Shown here: piece after piece, positions 30,101 through 40,259 of the stretch
Layout of the letters: the number at the start of each line of letters is the position of its first letter
How positions within the stretch are numbered: the first letter of the stretch is position 1
The notes under the pieces: generated by a model
Seen by the model: only the letters and a program-made list of their open reading frames with translations
Told to the model about the DNA's origin: nothing
The model's database searches: none
Made by a program: the position numbers and the translations under genes
From: Lineus longissimus
Lineage: Eukaryota > Nemertea > Pilidiophora > Heteronemertea > Lineidae
Length of the DNA: 64,000 bases
Assembly: GCF_910592395.1 (NCBI RefSeq)
Contig: NC_088311.1
Coordinates: 3,846,501 to 3,910,500 of the forward strand
Reading direction: 5' to 3'

Positions 30101-33100
30101 CTTTCTTTGGGAAATAAAGTGCCCCACATTGATGAGGCGACCTCTCAAAATTCTCAAATCTTATTTCTTATGGCACCCTGCACATCACAAACGGTAGTCA
30201 GGTTATTTCACTACCGAGGTATCACACTTGCACTTCTCACTAGCTGAGGTTTTTAAGTCTTATATATTAGACACATTTTTGAATTCTGATTGCACAAAAC
30301 TATTTCTGTTCAGAAGGACATATATTTGAGATCGACAAGTAAAAGTAACTAAGTCTGATAAACATACGCTGATTTTTGTGTTAGACAGTGAAGTTTTATG
30401 AGAATTTACAAAATGTTTTAGTGATACAAAGTCAAAGAGAAGGTGCGTGCAGCAGTGGCTCACTGATTTGGTTAGCGAACGACCGACTTGGTTCAACAAC
30501 GTTTTAATGTAACATTTCGAAATCAGTGAGCCACTTTTGGTGCAGATTTTAGCCATTTTAAAAACCATGCTTTTCTAATTGAGGATGTCTACGTTTGACA
30601 TTTAATTGTTAAACTTACCTTGGGAAACTGTTTGATAGGGATCGTGACTTTTTCAGATACTTTAATGGGTTTGTCAGTTGAAACGTCAGTGAGGGGTTTA
30701 CTGGCCTCTTGCGGGGCAGTTTTACCACCATTTTGAATTCTCTGTATTTCTGAAAAAAATATTATTTCATATAAGTTTGACCAGTTTAGTTATTTATTTC
30801 TCAATTAACTCAAATCATGACAGTTCGATTACACAACAACAAACACTTCGGGCTGTCTCTCGAATTATGTTCTGAATTTATGGTTAAACAAGCCATTTTA
30901 CTTTTAATTCAACCACATGTTCCATGAATGATTTGATTTAATTTTTTGTGCAAATCTATTTCCCACATTTTTAGATGTAATTTAGAGAGTTTTAAACAGA
31001 ACATGCTTGTTTTTGTAGCAAAACTTTGGATTTTTAAGTCCTGATGTGAGGATGTACATGTACATTTTATTTTTTATCGATTTACATGAAATATTCTTAG
31101 AATAGTCTGTGTCCTATATATCAACTTTAAAGTTTTTTTGACACAAGATGGTGTATTTATTCGAGAACAAATTTCAATTTTCAGCCCTTACATAATTCAT
31201 GGAACTTAATTTCCATCTGGAATTTTATCAGCCAACAAAATGGAGGATAATAGACCAGATGTGCACTGAATTGGTTAAAACAACATACAAAATTCACAAA
31301 ATAAACACCAGAAAATGTGCAAGCATTAATTAAATTTTATCACCAATCAGGATATTTGCAGATAATACAATATTTTAGTAAAATTATGCAAGCAACATAA
31401 TGCAATGTCTATGATTAGATTTTGCTCTGAAAATCCTTTTATATTCTGTATCTGATATTGTGAAATGAAAATCAGTGTGAGTAAATACTGGGAGCAAACA
31501 TTGCCACCGTAACAATCAGCCTACGATTGTATGAATTTCTTAATATAAAGATTGCTGCTGCTCTTTTCAATGAAAACGAATTTCAGCATTATTTGGGGTG
31601 GTTGACTTCTGGACATACGTCCAAGGTGTATGTCTGGTGAACTGACTGTGTAACGCGTTTAGTATTTTGTAACAAAAAAAATTGGAGTGTAATTGTAGAA
31701 AGTTGTGAAATTGTTGAAAAAGTGTCATCACAAGAGCACTGCACCTTTATCTGAAAAAAAAACCATTACAAAGAGATGGAACAAGCAGGGTGGCTGAAAC
31801 AAAATGCTTTGTTAATGCCTTGTACAGAGAGCTGTCCGGAATTCAAGTTCAGTCAAAAAAGCAAGCACTAGAGTGTAGAGGTCTTGGGATTGGTCACCTC
31901 AACCGGCCATTGACTTCGGACCATTTTATTGTCCTTTATAGCAGGTTTGCCGCCCGTCAAAGCTATCATACATTTTTACTTCAGAGACCAAATTTTGATT
32001 CCAGGGAGTGATAGCAGCATGCCGATTTACACTTGTATTGGTGCTGCGCATCAGAGTCTACTCCTTCACCACGAATCAAATCTGCAAGACCAGGCATCAG
32101 GAGGACAAGCATGTTCGACAGTATTAAGGAGTGCGTGACAAAAGTCCTACCGACTCTGTTGGTGAAGGAGAAGTGGTAGCGGAAGCAATTTCAAAACAAT
32201 CCTTGCATAATTGGAGAATTAGAAAGCACAAATAAAGTACACACATATCACAGACAATGAAACTTTTTGGAAAACGTTACTCCATACCGCAGCATCAACA
32301 TACTTGTTCATTACCATGGATGAATGATGAGAGGTTGGGAGCTTAGAATTTCTTCAGCCCTTGAAGTTGCACCTTGCATCAGTGAATATGACAGTGACAC
32401 CCTCCTTTCCAGATCTCTGCACAAGTCATGTGATGGTAGTCGTTTACTACATCAAATTCACACTCCATTCAGAACAGCATGGGTTGCCACTTCACCACAA
32501 TATATATATACATGGACAAATTATGAAAGCTGAATATTGATTAAGCTGGTGGTCAGGAGTAATTTTCTGCAAATGAGCCAGCTTGGCAGGTGCTAGAACA
32601 ACCACTCTATGAAACAATACTGATATAATACTTGAATGATGTTCTGGTGAGAGGCGGTATTCTCGCCAATAACCACAGCTTTATAATGTTATCTATCATG
32701 ATAGATAGTTTTTCTTCCAGACACTCAGAAGGGCAGGGAATTTCGGCACCCAGAAAATGCATTAGCTGTTCAAAAAAAAGGCGGGGATACTCTTTTAGAG
32801 AGGGCAGGGTGCTGAATGAGTATTTTTGCCAAGAAGAAACACTAAATAGGACTTCCTCTCTCCTGGCTACTAAAAACAACCTAAATGACTGATAAGATGA
32901 GCTTTTATCTTATCAGTCATCAAATTATGATTTCCACAGAGCTGCTTGAATTACAACGATTACCAAATCCGACAAATCACTACACTGTGTATTTGATTGT
33001 CCTAATAATACCATCTGTACTGAATTCGGCAATAAGTCATACAGAACAGTTTTACAGACAACTGCGGGGAACCATAGATCAAATTAACAAACAGTAGGCC

Positions 33101-33841
33101 ATCATGTGAAAGAATTCAAAATCTAACGCCATTGAAAATACAATTTTATTCGTGAAATAAATCATGCTAGAAAATTTTACAGCCACCCTGACCAACGGCC
33201 AACCCCCCCCCCCCCCATGCACAACAAAGAGTGAGACTAGATTTGGCATCCTCATCCTTCATAATTAGTTCATGATCATCCTGGTCTAGTGTTACATAAG
33301 CGAATACAACGTTTCAATCACACATGGTATGAAATCGACAACGCTTTACCATCTTACAAAAGCCCTGACAATGATTGGGGTTGACCAACAGCCAACCCCC
33401 CCCCCCCCCCCATGCACAACAAAGAGTGAGACTAGATTTGGCATCCTCATCCTTCATAAGTTCATGATCATCCTGGTCTAGTGATGAATCACTGTTACAT
33501 ACGAATACAACATTTCAATCACACATGGTATGAAATCGAGAACGCTTTACCATCTTACAAAAGCCCCGACAATGTTTGTATTCTCCTGTTTTATTGTGTA
33601 TAGTAAGAATTGGTAAGGAAGGGAAGGAAAAGGAAAAGGAAAACAGTAGCACATGCAAGAAGAAAACCGCGCCGGGTTCCCACAGAAAGCCGGACCGGAC
33701 AATGAACGGCGAAGGAGATTGAAAATTTAACAAGGAAGCTAACTTACCCTCTTCTACAAGGCGGGATGTGTGGGTAAATGAGGGTCCTAAACTATTCCTT
33801 TCGTTCTGCAATTCCGTCTGGTAGTCCGGGGAATCTGCCAT
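193..33841 (-). CDS. KHDRBS: Sam68/KHDRBS-family STAR RNA-binding protein, 10 coding exons, 380 aa
   Basis: Coding exons in transcript order: 33748-33841, 30619-30749, 28572-28688, 22757-22900, 20944-21161, 17625-17724, 8586-8644, 7766-7830, 1882-1980, 193-308. All junctions are GT-AG and phase-consistent, giving 380 codons plus TAA. The order of domains is that of Sam68/SLM proteins: a QUA1 segment at residues 1-40 ([22 protein letters not shown]), a KH domain with the GPKG loop at about residues 84-87 and SMRDKAK behind it, an RG/PRG-rich stretch ([14 protein letters not shown]) in exon 5 and exon 6, then a Tyr-rich tail ([19 protein letters not shown]) and an end rich in RPHPYGQR. The family consists of nuclear RNA-binding, dimerising splicing regulators whose Tyr-rich tails are Src-family kinase targets. 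The start is the only ATG fitting the QUA1 exon. Which vertebrate paralogue (1, 2 or 3) it matches best cannot be settled here. An invertebrate pro-orthologue is likely. Confidence 0.93.
309..1881 (-). other. KHDRBS intron 9
   Basis: AT-rich intron with no recognisable exon. The open frame of about 100 codons on the minus strand around 1226-1540 has no family match that I recognise and no ATG-anchored gene structure. The intron ends at the GTTTCAG acceptor before position 308. Confidence 0.7.
1981..7765 (-). other. KHDRBS intron 8
   Basis: A 5.8-kb intron between the DYRSEP exon and the Tyr-rich exon at 7766-7830. I see only short, unsupported open frames, and TACATGT-type simple sequence near 6625-6690. 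Nothing else is interpretable. Confidence 0.65.
8645..17624 (-). other. KHDRBS intron 6
   Basis: The largest intron (9 kb). It contains a small CTCTCTACGTCT repeat at about 11660-11695, two related GAGAGGTTGAGGCTACACTTA-like stretches near 14605 and 14660, and two ACTTGATCACAGCTTCTTA stretches near 14904 and 15071. These are probably old local duplications. I find no second gene inside it. Confidence 0.6.
17725..20943 (-). other. KHDRBS intron 5
   Basis: A 3.2-kb intron between the two RG-rich exons. I see no recognisable gene, repeat array or mobile element in it. Confidence 0.6.
20944..21161 (-). CDS. KHDRBS: KHDRBS exon 5, RG/PRG-rich region
   Basis: This is the longest exon of the gene (218 nt). 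It begins [20 protein letters not shown], the C-terminal end of the STAR domain, and then runs into repeated [11 protein letters not shown] and RIGRGGG segments. In Sam68 such RG motifs are methylated by arginine methyltransferases and the adjoining Pro-rich parts bind SH3 and WW domains. The high GC content of this exon creates long open frames on the opposite strand that are not genes. Confidence 0.93.
21427..22611. mobile_element. Possible inverted-repeat element in KHDRBS intron 4
   Basis: An 18-base sequence, TCTTAAAGGCCAGAAGCC, at 21427-21444 has its exact reverse complement at 22594-22611. The 1.15 kb between them has no obvious transposase frame. It includes a 23-bp direct duplication at 22021-22066 (ACCCAGTCACTACTACTA units). 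I could not find a target-site duplication, so this may be a non-autonomous DNA element or a coincidental pair. Confidence 0.4.
22021..22066. repeat. 23-bp tandem duplication
   Basis: Two adjacent copies of ACCCAGTCACTACTACTA followed by five variable bases, at 22021-22043 and 22044-22066. It lies in KHDRBS intron 4. Confidence 0.8.
22901..28571 (-). other. KHDRBS intron 3
   Basis: A 5.7-kb intron splitting the KH domain. Apart from the 37-bp direct duplication at 25379-25452 I see no gene or clear mobile element. Open frames on both strands around 26600-26990 overlap each other and match nothing that I know. Confidence 0.6.
25379..25452. repeat. 37-bp tandem duplication
   Basis: Two identical adjacent copies (25379-25415 and 25416-25452) beginning AAATACCATCAATCCATCAC, in KHDRBS intron 3. 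Perfect identity suggests that it is recent. Confidence 0.9.
28572..28688 (-). CDS. KHDRBS: KHDRBS exon 3, KH-domain core
   Basis: This 39-codon phase-0 exon carries the start of the KH fold: [19 protein letters not shown] and, after it, [20 protein letters not shown]. The GPKG loop contacts the RNA backbone in KH domains. It is flanked by an AG acceptor after a pyrimidine tract (CTCTTTGCAG) and a GTAGGT donor, and continues into the 22757-22900 exon ([24 protein letters not shown]), the QUA2-side half of the domain. Confidence 0.95.
28689..30618 (-). other. KHDRBS intron 2
   Basis: AT-rich 1.9-kb intron. It contains a 146-codon open frame on the minus strand (29268-29708) with no ATG-anchored support. 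The 82-bp inverted-repeat unit at 30454-30535 is listed separately. Confidence 0.6.
30454..30535. repeat. 82-bp unit with perfect 16-bp inverted ends
   Basis: AGTGGCTCACTGATTT at 30454-30469 is perfectly reverse-complemented at 30520-30535. The 50-base interior is unique. Size and ends suit a miniature inverted-repeat element, but no target-site duplication is clear. It lies in KHDRBS intron 2, 85 bases upstream of the exon 2 donor site... that is, just beyond exon 2 in the intron. Confidence 0.55.
32885..32920. repeat. Perfect 14-bp hairpin
   Basis: ATGACTGATAAGAT, an 8-base loop, then ATCTTATCAGTCAT. The stem is perfect. Both GATAAG and its complement are GATA-factor-like cores, which may be coincidental. 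Confidence 0.7.
33190..33574. repeat. About 193-bp tandem duplication with poly-C tracts
   Basis: GACCAACGGCCAAC followed by 14 C at 33203-33216 and ATGCACAACAAAGAGTGAGA is repeated from 33383 with 16 C at 33396-33411. The rest of each unit (CATCCTCATCCTTCATAA, CACATGGTATGAAATCGA, TTTACCATCTTACAAAAGCC) follows in the same order. Copies differ by small indels. It lies 170 bases from KHDRBS exon 1. Confidence 0.9.
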
Positions 33842-34020
33842 TTTGATAGAATTCCGCAGAAGTGTGTTATTTCAGTGAAATCTCACTACAAACTGCTAAA
33901 ACGTTGACTTGGCTCCAAGATTGCAACTTTCCTGAAGTTCCGATGTCCTCCAATTTTGTGGGGGAAATCAAACATGGCCGTTCGTCGGTGCAAATGACGT
34001 CACGGCGTGGAATTCCATTC
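33842..34020 (-). promoter_or_regulatory. Probable KHDRBS promoter with CRE
   Basis: The region directly upstream of the KHDRBS start codon contains a perfect palindromic CRE, TGACGTCA, at 33995-34002, about 155 bases from the ATG. No TATA box is evident. The transcription start was not determined. Confidence 0.5.
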
Positions 34021-34420
34021 ATTAGCGTGTCAGTATCTATTTTAAGATCATACTCACGTGTTGTTGTTTACGTTTTGGACTTCGTTGTTCAGAAGGCGTG
34101 GCTTGAGGTTGTGAATCGAACATTTGTATCACTTTCCGTTTACAGATGCTCATGTTTGAGCATATTGACTTAATCTTTGCTTATTAATATCAATATGAAT
34201 ATGGCTTGACTGTGGGGTATAATATACCTACGTCAAGTCACTTACCGGGAAACCTTATCACGACATGCTTAGGCCATGGGAATGATTGATCTGGTTTAAC
34301 CCCCCTCCCTTTCACCGTCCCCAAAAATCTGTGCCTGAATTGAGATGCCCGGATATTAAGACAGTTGAAGTAACTTGCCCCTACTAATGCAGTATAAATA
34401 ATGAGATAACAGCGATTGCA

Positions 34421-34437
34421 CCCCCCCCCCCCCCCCC
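34421..34437. repeat. Poly-C tract (17 C)
   Basis: An uninterrupted run of cytosines in the intergenic region upstream of KHDRBS. Similar runs occur in the 33190-33574 duplication. Confidence 0.95.
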
Positions 34438-35500
34438 ACTCCTAGCACGGATACTAACTAGACGGGTTAACTATCTGTCGCAGAACAAATCATTCCCGCC
34501 AAAAAATTAGGAACTTTTTCACTCAGCAGCCTGGTTTATATCAGCACCGATAGTGGCGCTCAGGTCACATTATCCCGACTCGGATCTAATAATAGATTTT
34601 GTGGGAAAATACCTTCCCCCATAAAATTTGTGGACATCGGAACTTTAGGGAAATTGCCTCCAAGATGGCTCGGTAAAGGGGCCAAACAACACACACATGA
34701 GAATTGGGTTCATGGGGAAATAAATCGCCTACAAATATAAATTCTTATCAGATTTTTCAGATTTTACTCCTAAAAATGACTTTTAACGTATTTTCAATTG
34801 TATTTTGTTACTTTATGTAGCTGTGGTAAGAAATTGCTAATTAGTAAAACGCGGAGTAATACAAGATCTGATCGCTTTGCCATCTGTTGACAGCAAATGG
34901 AACTGAAATATGTCTTCATTTGGTAATCAATGAAGAGGGACGGACAGCCAGCTGCTAACTCGATCGAACAGAGACAGAAGGCTTTTAATTTCTGAATGCA
35001 TCGTCCAAATTCAATCTGAGGCTGCCTGGTATTCTAAAACAAAGCAATCACAGAAAGGGTGGTCCAGAAACTTGCAAATATCTGTCACAACCAGTCTTTC
35101 ACCAAGATCTGTTGTCATAACAACAGTCATAGCCCACAAAAACCCAACAGCTCAAGTCACTTTCATTAAATCATTGCCACACAATATGACCATGGCCATA
35201 CAGGCTGATCATTGTCAAAGTGTACTGCAAGGACTAGTCACATCCAGCAGACGCATGGGAGATCAGTTCAGGAACAGAGCCACTTCCTTCAGACCTCTCA
35301 ACCAAGGCTACTTTCCTACCTTCCAATAAATGGTAAAGCTAATTTTGTCTTGCACAGTATGCGACATATTCACACACATTCTTGTAAAATAGGCCATGAG
35401 AATGACTGTCAAGAAGTCACCCAGTATCACAGCTGTCCACTTGGCCAATCCAAGTCATTTGAAGCTGGCTTTTTCGAAGTATTGGCAATCCCTACTATAC
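34438..35500. other. Intergenic, no gene seen
   Basis: Sequence between the KHDRBS promoter side and the 94-bp array. It includes CCAAGATGGCTCGG at about 34660, a YY1-like core. I see no supported exon. Confidence 0.5.
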
Positions 35501-36050
35501 TGACAATGTCAGTAGACAGAGCCTGAGACAGTGGAGCAGTACAGGCTTAGGGAGTGTCCTGGTTGCAAGTCAAAGCCTGGGACTGTAGGAAGTGACCAAT
35601 TTGCCATAGTCACAGCCTGAGACAGTGGAGCGGCGCAGGCTTAGGAAGTGTCTTGGTTGCAAGTCAAGACCTGAGACTGCAGGAAGAGACCAATTTGCCA
35701 TAGTCACAGCCTGAGACAGTGGAGCAGTACAGGCTTAGAAAGTGTCCTGGTTGCAAGTCAAAACCTGGGACTGTCGGAAGATACCAATTTGCCATAGTCA
35801 CAGCCTGAGACAGTGGAACAGTACAGGCTTAGGAAGTGTCCTGGTTGCAAGTCACAACCTGGGACTGCAGGAAGAGACCAATTTGCCATAGTCACAGCCT
35901 GAGACAGTGGAACGGTACAGGCTTAGGAAGTGTCCTGGTCGCAAGTCACCACCTGGAACTGCAGGAAGAGACCAATTTGTCAGAGTCACAGCCTGAGACA
36001 GTGGAGCTGTACAGGCTTAGAAAGTGTCCTAGTTGCCAGTCGCATGGACC
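35500..36050. repeat. Tandem array, 94-bp unit, about six copies
   Basis: The marker CCTGAGACAG recurs at 35522, 35616, 35710, 35804, 35898 and 35992, exactly 94 bases apart each time. Other unit landmarks are AGGCTTAG, GTGTCCTGGTTGCAAGTCA and ACCAATTTGCCATAGTCA. As 94 is not a multiple of three, the long open frame that crosses the array (35836-36312) is very unlikely to encode a repeat protein. Confidence 0.95.
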
Positions 36051-37085
36051 CTTCATGAAGCATAAGCTTCGGAAGTGCCCTGCTTACCACAGTTACAACA
36101 TGGAACAGCATATCCCTTCTGCGAAAGAGCTGGGACAGTCACAAAGATCGAATTACGCCTTAGCACCTCCGCCACGTTGCCACCATGTTGAAGGTGATAA
36201 GGGTGAGGGTGAGGGTGACTTGCCACAACCAGACCAGATCAAGCCTGGCATCTCCACTGTGTTCTCCATTTTGCATCACCACGATTCGGACATGACAACT
36301 GTACTGCATTGACTGTTCCAGTTGGCATCTTTTGCCTTTGGGAAAGAACCTTTTATCAGTTGTCTGGGATTATGGGGTTATGATGTGCTCTGAAGCATGT
36401 CGTGCTAATTCCACTTGAGACATCAAAAGTCCCTCTGCTATCATTTTATTGTATGGTTGTACTGTTTTGTCTGGTAAAGCTGGATGAGAAGCAAGGCAAC
36501 AACCTTCATATGGGGCATACAGGTTTAGTGTTCTCGCAGCAACGGTTACAACCTGAGACAGACGGATTCCCTTCATGTGGTATACATGCTTAGGAAGTCT
36601 CTTAGTTGCCACATTCGGAACCGGAGCAGTAGACTAGATCCCTTCATGAGACAGACTGCTCCCTTCATAAGACAAAACAGGTGTGGAAAGTGTCCTAGAC
36701 GCCAGTCACAACACGAGTCAGTAGGGTAGATCCTGTCATGTGGCATACAGGTTTGTTAGGTGTCCTACTTGCCAGTCACAACCCGAGACAGTAGATTACA
36801 TCCCTTCATGTTGGCACACACAGGCTTGATTAAAGATGTTGTTATTTGGGAGTCACACAGCCCCAGACAGTAAGAGCACATGTACATGTATATCCCTTTT
36901 AGCAGCGAACAGGCTAAGGAAATGTCCTTGGTGCTTGTCACAACCTGAGACAGTAGTGTGGCACACATGCTTAGGAAGGGGCCGAGGTGTCTGTCACAAC
37001 TTGAGCCAGGAGAGCAGATCCCTCCATGTGGTATCTGGCTTAGGATGTGTCCCAGCTGCGAATCACAACCTCTAGCAGTAGATTA
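36051..37085. repeat. Degenerate continuation of the tandem array
   Basis: Landmarks GCCAGTCACAAC, GAGACAGTAG, ATCCCTTCATG and GCTTAGGAA recur at irregular spacing (70, 77, 85 and 56 bases between successive GTCACA marks at 36705-36993). The units share the CCTGAGACAG and TTAGGAAGTGTCCT parts with the regular 94-bp array, so this looks like an older, decayed portion of the same family. Confidence 0.75.
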
Positions 37086-38006
37086 AGCGCCAGCCATTTT
37101 GTAACAACCTTATCATGAATGTACTGAGACAAGGCAAATGGCCTTTTCTTGACTGGCATGAATTCAGACTTTTGTTCTCCTGGGCCATCCAGTAGTAAAT
37201 GCAGACACCTGTCAGGGTTGGCTCTGTGAATTTTTTCCTCCTAGCCACTTTTTAGTCAAGTGGCTGTCACTTTTAGCCATATTAAGTCAGCTCCAGCCTT
37301 CGCCGATCGTTTGTCCATCTTGACGCAAGGGCCCAAAGCGCCGCGTAGCGGCAAAAAAATTGAAGCTGGCAAAACATTTATAACGGGTCACCGTGGACTT
37401 ATAGCGCATTTACGGGGTTGCATCTATTTTGCTTTATAGTGTCACCAGGAAAGAAAAGCATGCGACCTAACGCCGATCTATTTGTATAAAGTGATAATTG
37501 GAAGGTATATAGTAGGAAATATCAATAAAATAATCATTCCATGTCGTCTTTTGAGGGCATTTTTGATTGTAAAAAATATATGTGTACGTCACCGGAGTCT
37601 CTGCAATGATAATTTCATCACAGCATCTCGCGCAAGTAGAAGTTCTTTACCTATTAGTTCTTCACTTATTAGTCTGGCGCAAAGCCAGACGTTTTCCATT
37701 ACGATTTCACTACGGTGTTTGACCAGAAGGAGCAGTGCGCGAGATATGCTAATGAGCAGACTTCCCTCGCTTGAGTTTCGGAAAAATGTTCCATATCGCG
37801 CTAAGCTGACCACTGCTGACCATGACAGGCGTGCATTCGACTGGTACAGGTTGGAACTGAACATTGAATATGCTGGTGGTGACGTTTTCTGATGAGAAGT
37901 TGGTCGTGACTGATGCAGTATCCTTGGACTTGTCCACAGCATCGTTCAATCATTGCTCTCTGAGCTGGCTTGATTCTGTACTTACCCAAATACTGAGACC
38001 AAATGC
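37086..38006. other. Intergenic, unassigned
   Basis: GC-richer segment (for example around 37330-37360). Overlapping open frames occur on both strands at 37482-37942, without ATG-anchored support or a family that I recognise. It could be a decayed mobile element. Confidence 0.4.
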
Positions 38007-38070
38007 CTGTTGACTGTGCTTTAAGAGAGACTGGCGCCATGCCTAGTCTCTCTTAAAGCGCAGTCAACAG
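38007..38070. repeat. Long hairpin, 26-bp arms, one mismatch
   Basis: CTGTTGACTGTGCTTTAAGA... at 38007-38032 is complementary to 38045-38070 with one mismatch, around a 12-base loop that contains GGCGCC. It may be a miniature transposon relic, an element end, or a transcribed hairpin. Confidence 0.85.
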
Positions 38071-38137
38071 ACACCAACCCCCTCAGACTCAGACGCCCAA
38101 GAGCCACAGAGCCACCACAAACGCCCAACCCTTCATG

Positions 38138-38494
38138 CTACCTTAATACTTCTGGTTGCCGACCTAGCCCACAGTAACATGTGCGGGAAGAGCAGCCCGC
38201 CAGTACTGAGAATAGCAAATCAACGAACGATTCGAGGAACCCGTGACCGGAGACTCCATGGCAACGACGCGAGCGCGAAACTAGCCGATAATGTATGCGT
38301 AAGGCGACCAGCAGCGCCACCAAAATCACTGTAGCGGCAACGGGTAGAACTACAATGCAGACGATAGCAACCACGTGATAGCGCGGCCACCCACAAATAT
38401 GATAGTTTGACTGACTAACGATCGTTCCTTGGTGCATTTGCTGTGGAAGTGGATCTTTTTGACAGACAATTTTCTTGATTGGAGTAGAATCTTC
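38138..38494 (-). other. Open frame with one predicted membrane segment, unassigned
   Basis: A minus-strand frame of about 118 codons with no ATG at its head: a stop lies two codons before the first sense codon used, and the first Met is MHQGT. It encodes a strongly hydrophobic stretch (VVAIVCIVVLPVAATVILVA, continuing LLVAL) followed by basic residues (RSRRC), as in a single-pass membrane protein. It could be a terminal exon of an unknown gene or a chance frame. I do not recognise it and no splice partner is evident. Confidence 0.2.
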
Positions 38495-38559
38495 CAATGA
38501 TTAAAATCAAGGGAATAAAAAACAAAAGCTGCATTGTTTTGATTTAATGATTTTATTGA

Positions 38560-39240
38560 CTGGTACGTGGACTAGGCTGGCCTTAGTCAATTATAGAGCA
38601 GGCATTCCATAATATATTGTATCTCCTCATGACGTAGCTATCAATTCCACAACCCCTTCACAGTCAAAAGGGAACACTCCATAAATGCTTATTCCACTCT
38701 CAGTGGAATGTTCAATTGACATTGAAAAGGGGTGACAGAATCATACTCAAAGTTACCAGTTCTGGATTGCAATGAAATAAACAGTAACGAAAACAACGTT
38801 AATGAAAAAGTAATAAAAGATAGAAGATTGGAACTTTGTCAGTATAGCTGGTTGTACATTAGTACCTACTGATCGAAACAATTAGTAGCACAACATATTA
38901 AAGAAAGCCAATGGATCTCCAAAGCAATCTACTGTATATAATTCGGCATGAAAAGAATGCAAGATTGGTATGAACTCACACGGTGATCTAAAGTTATTCA
39001 TCTTGTTCAAGTTTTGAAAACCTGCATTGGCCCACCACCAGATGAACACATTGGTCCCCAGATACTGGAAGAAACTGATCTTGGCCTAGCTGGCATAAAT
39101 GAAATGGCCAGGGCCATTGTGCTCACCTCATGTGGAGGAAAGATGGATAAAGAGCATGGTCTTGTGTCATGTAGTGTTAGGTTTGATGTAGGTCCAAGCA
39201 ATTACAATTTCCCCAAAATGGCCAATTTACAGTACATTCG
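38560..39240. other. Intergenic, no gene seen
   Basis: Sequence between the hairpin region and the roughly 300-bp tandem element. No supported exon. The short open frames around 39007-39250 lie next to the repeat and match nothing. Confidence 0.5.
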
Positions 39241-40137
39241 ACCTCTGTGACCTTGAAAAGTAGGTCAAATCAAAGAAGACCCGGGTGACACATTGAATGG
39301 ATGTTAGAATTAGATGTACCTATGATATAAAATTGGTGCCAATCGGGCAAGTCATTACTAGGAATAATGGCATTTTGAAGAATTTAGGATTTGGCCCCCT
39401 CCCTGGAGGCCAAACGGCAAATCAGATCGCACCAAACTTCGGTACCTGAGATCACCTGACCAAGGGGTACATGTGTACTTAATTTGTGATCAATAGTCAT
39501 TGCAGTTAAGAAACATGCCATAGTTACGGCCTGACGGCGAATTTACGCCATTTGACCTCTGTGACCTTGACAAGAAGGTCAAATTAAAAACCTGTGTGAC
39601 ATATACTGTATGGTGGTTAGATGTACCCATGATATCAAATTGGTGGCAATCGGGCAAGAAGTTAAGGAATAATCACATTTTTAAGGTTTTTGGATTTTGC
39701 CCCCTGGTGGTCAAGTGGTGAATCATATTGGACCAAACTTCAGTCCCTGAGATCACCTGACTAAGGGGTAAATGTGTACCAAATTTGGTATCAATAGTCA
39801 TTGCAGTTTAGAAACGTGCCATCGTTACATCCTAACGGCTAATTTACACCATTTGACCTCTGTGACCTTGAAAAGGAGGTCAAATCAAAAACCCGGAGGA
39901 TATATGATGCACCTTTGCTAGAAGTACCTACCATATTTTTTTCAAAATTTCCCGACTACTATTAAGGGAGATATTGCATATTTTCACTTTTAACGTTTGG
40001 CCCCCTGGTGGCCAAACCATGAAACGAATCGGACCGAAACTTGGTCTCCCAGGTGTCATTACATAAGGGTACATGTGTACCAAGTTTCAACCCAATAGCT
40101 TTAACAGTTACGAAACGTGCCCTGCTAACGGACGACG

Positions 40138-40208
<71 letters not shown>

Positions 40209-40213
40209 ACGAC
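40138..40213. repeat. (GAC)n microsatellite
   Basis: Near-perfect GAC/ACG triplet run with GGACGACGGACG interruptions at both ends. It yields poly-Arg and poly-Ser open frames that should not be taken as genes. Confidence 0.97.
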
Positions 40214-40233
40214 GGACGCCACGGTATGGGATA

Positions 40234-40259
40234 AGCTCACCTCTGCTAAGAGGTGAGCT
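40234..40259. repeat. Terminal hairpin of the tandem element
   Basis: AGCTCACCTCT, loop GCTA, AGAGGTGAGCT: a perfect 11-bp stem with a 4-base loop, followed by AAAA. It closes the 39241-40262 element. Confidence 0.9.

Larger units (their letters stand above)
30750..33747 (-). other. KHDRBS intron 1
   Basis: A 3-kb first intron. It holds a 14-bp perfect hairpin (32885-32920) and a tandem duplication with poly-C tracts (33190-33574), both listed separately. The remainder is AT-rich with no supported gene. Confidence 0.6.

Noticed and set aside
35836-36312. 158-codon open frame across the 94-bp array
   Set aside because: The unit length is not divisible by three, the frame has no gene structure, and the array is non-coding.
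37482-37942. Overlapping open frames on both strands
   Set aside because: Both lack proper starts and recognisable motifs. I cannot tell a decayed element from chance.
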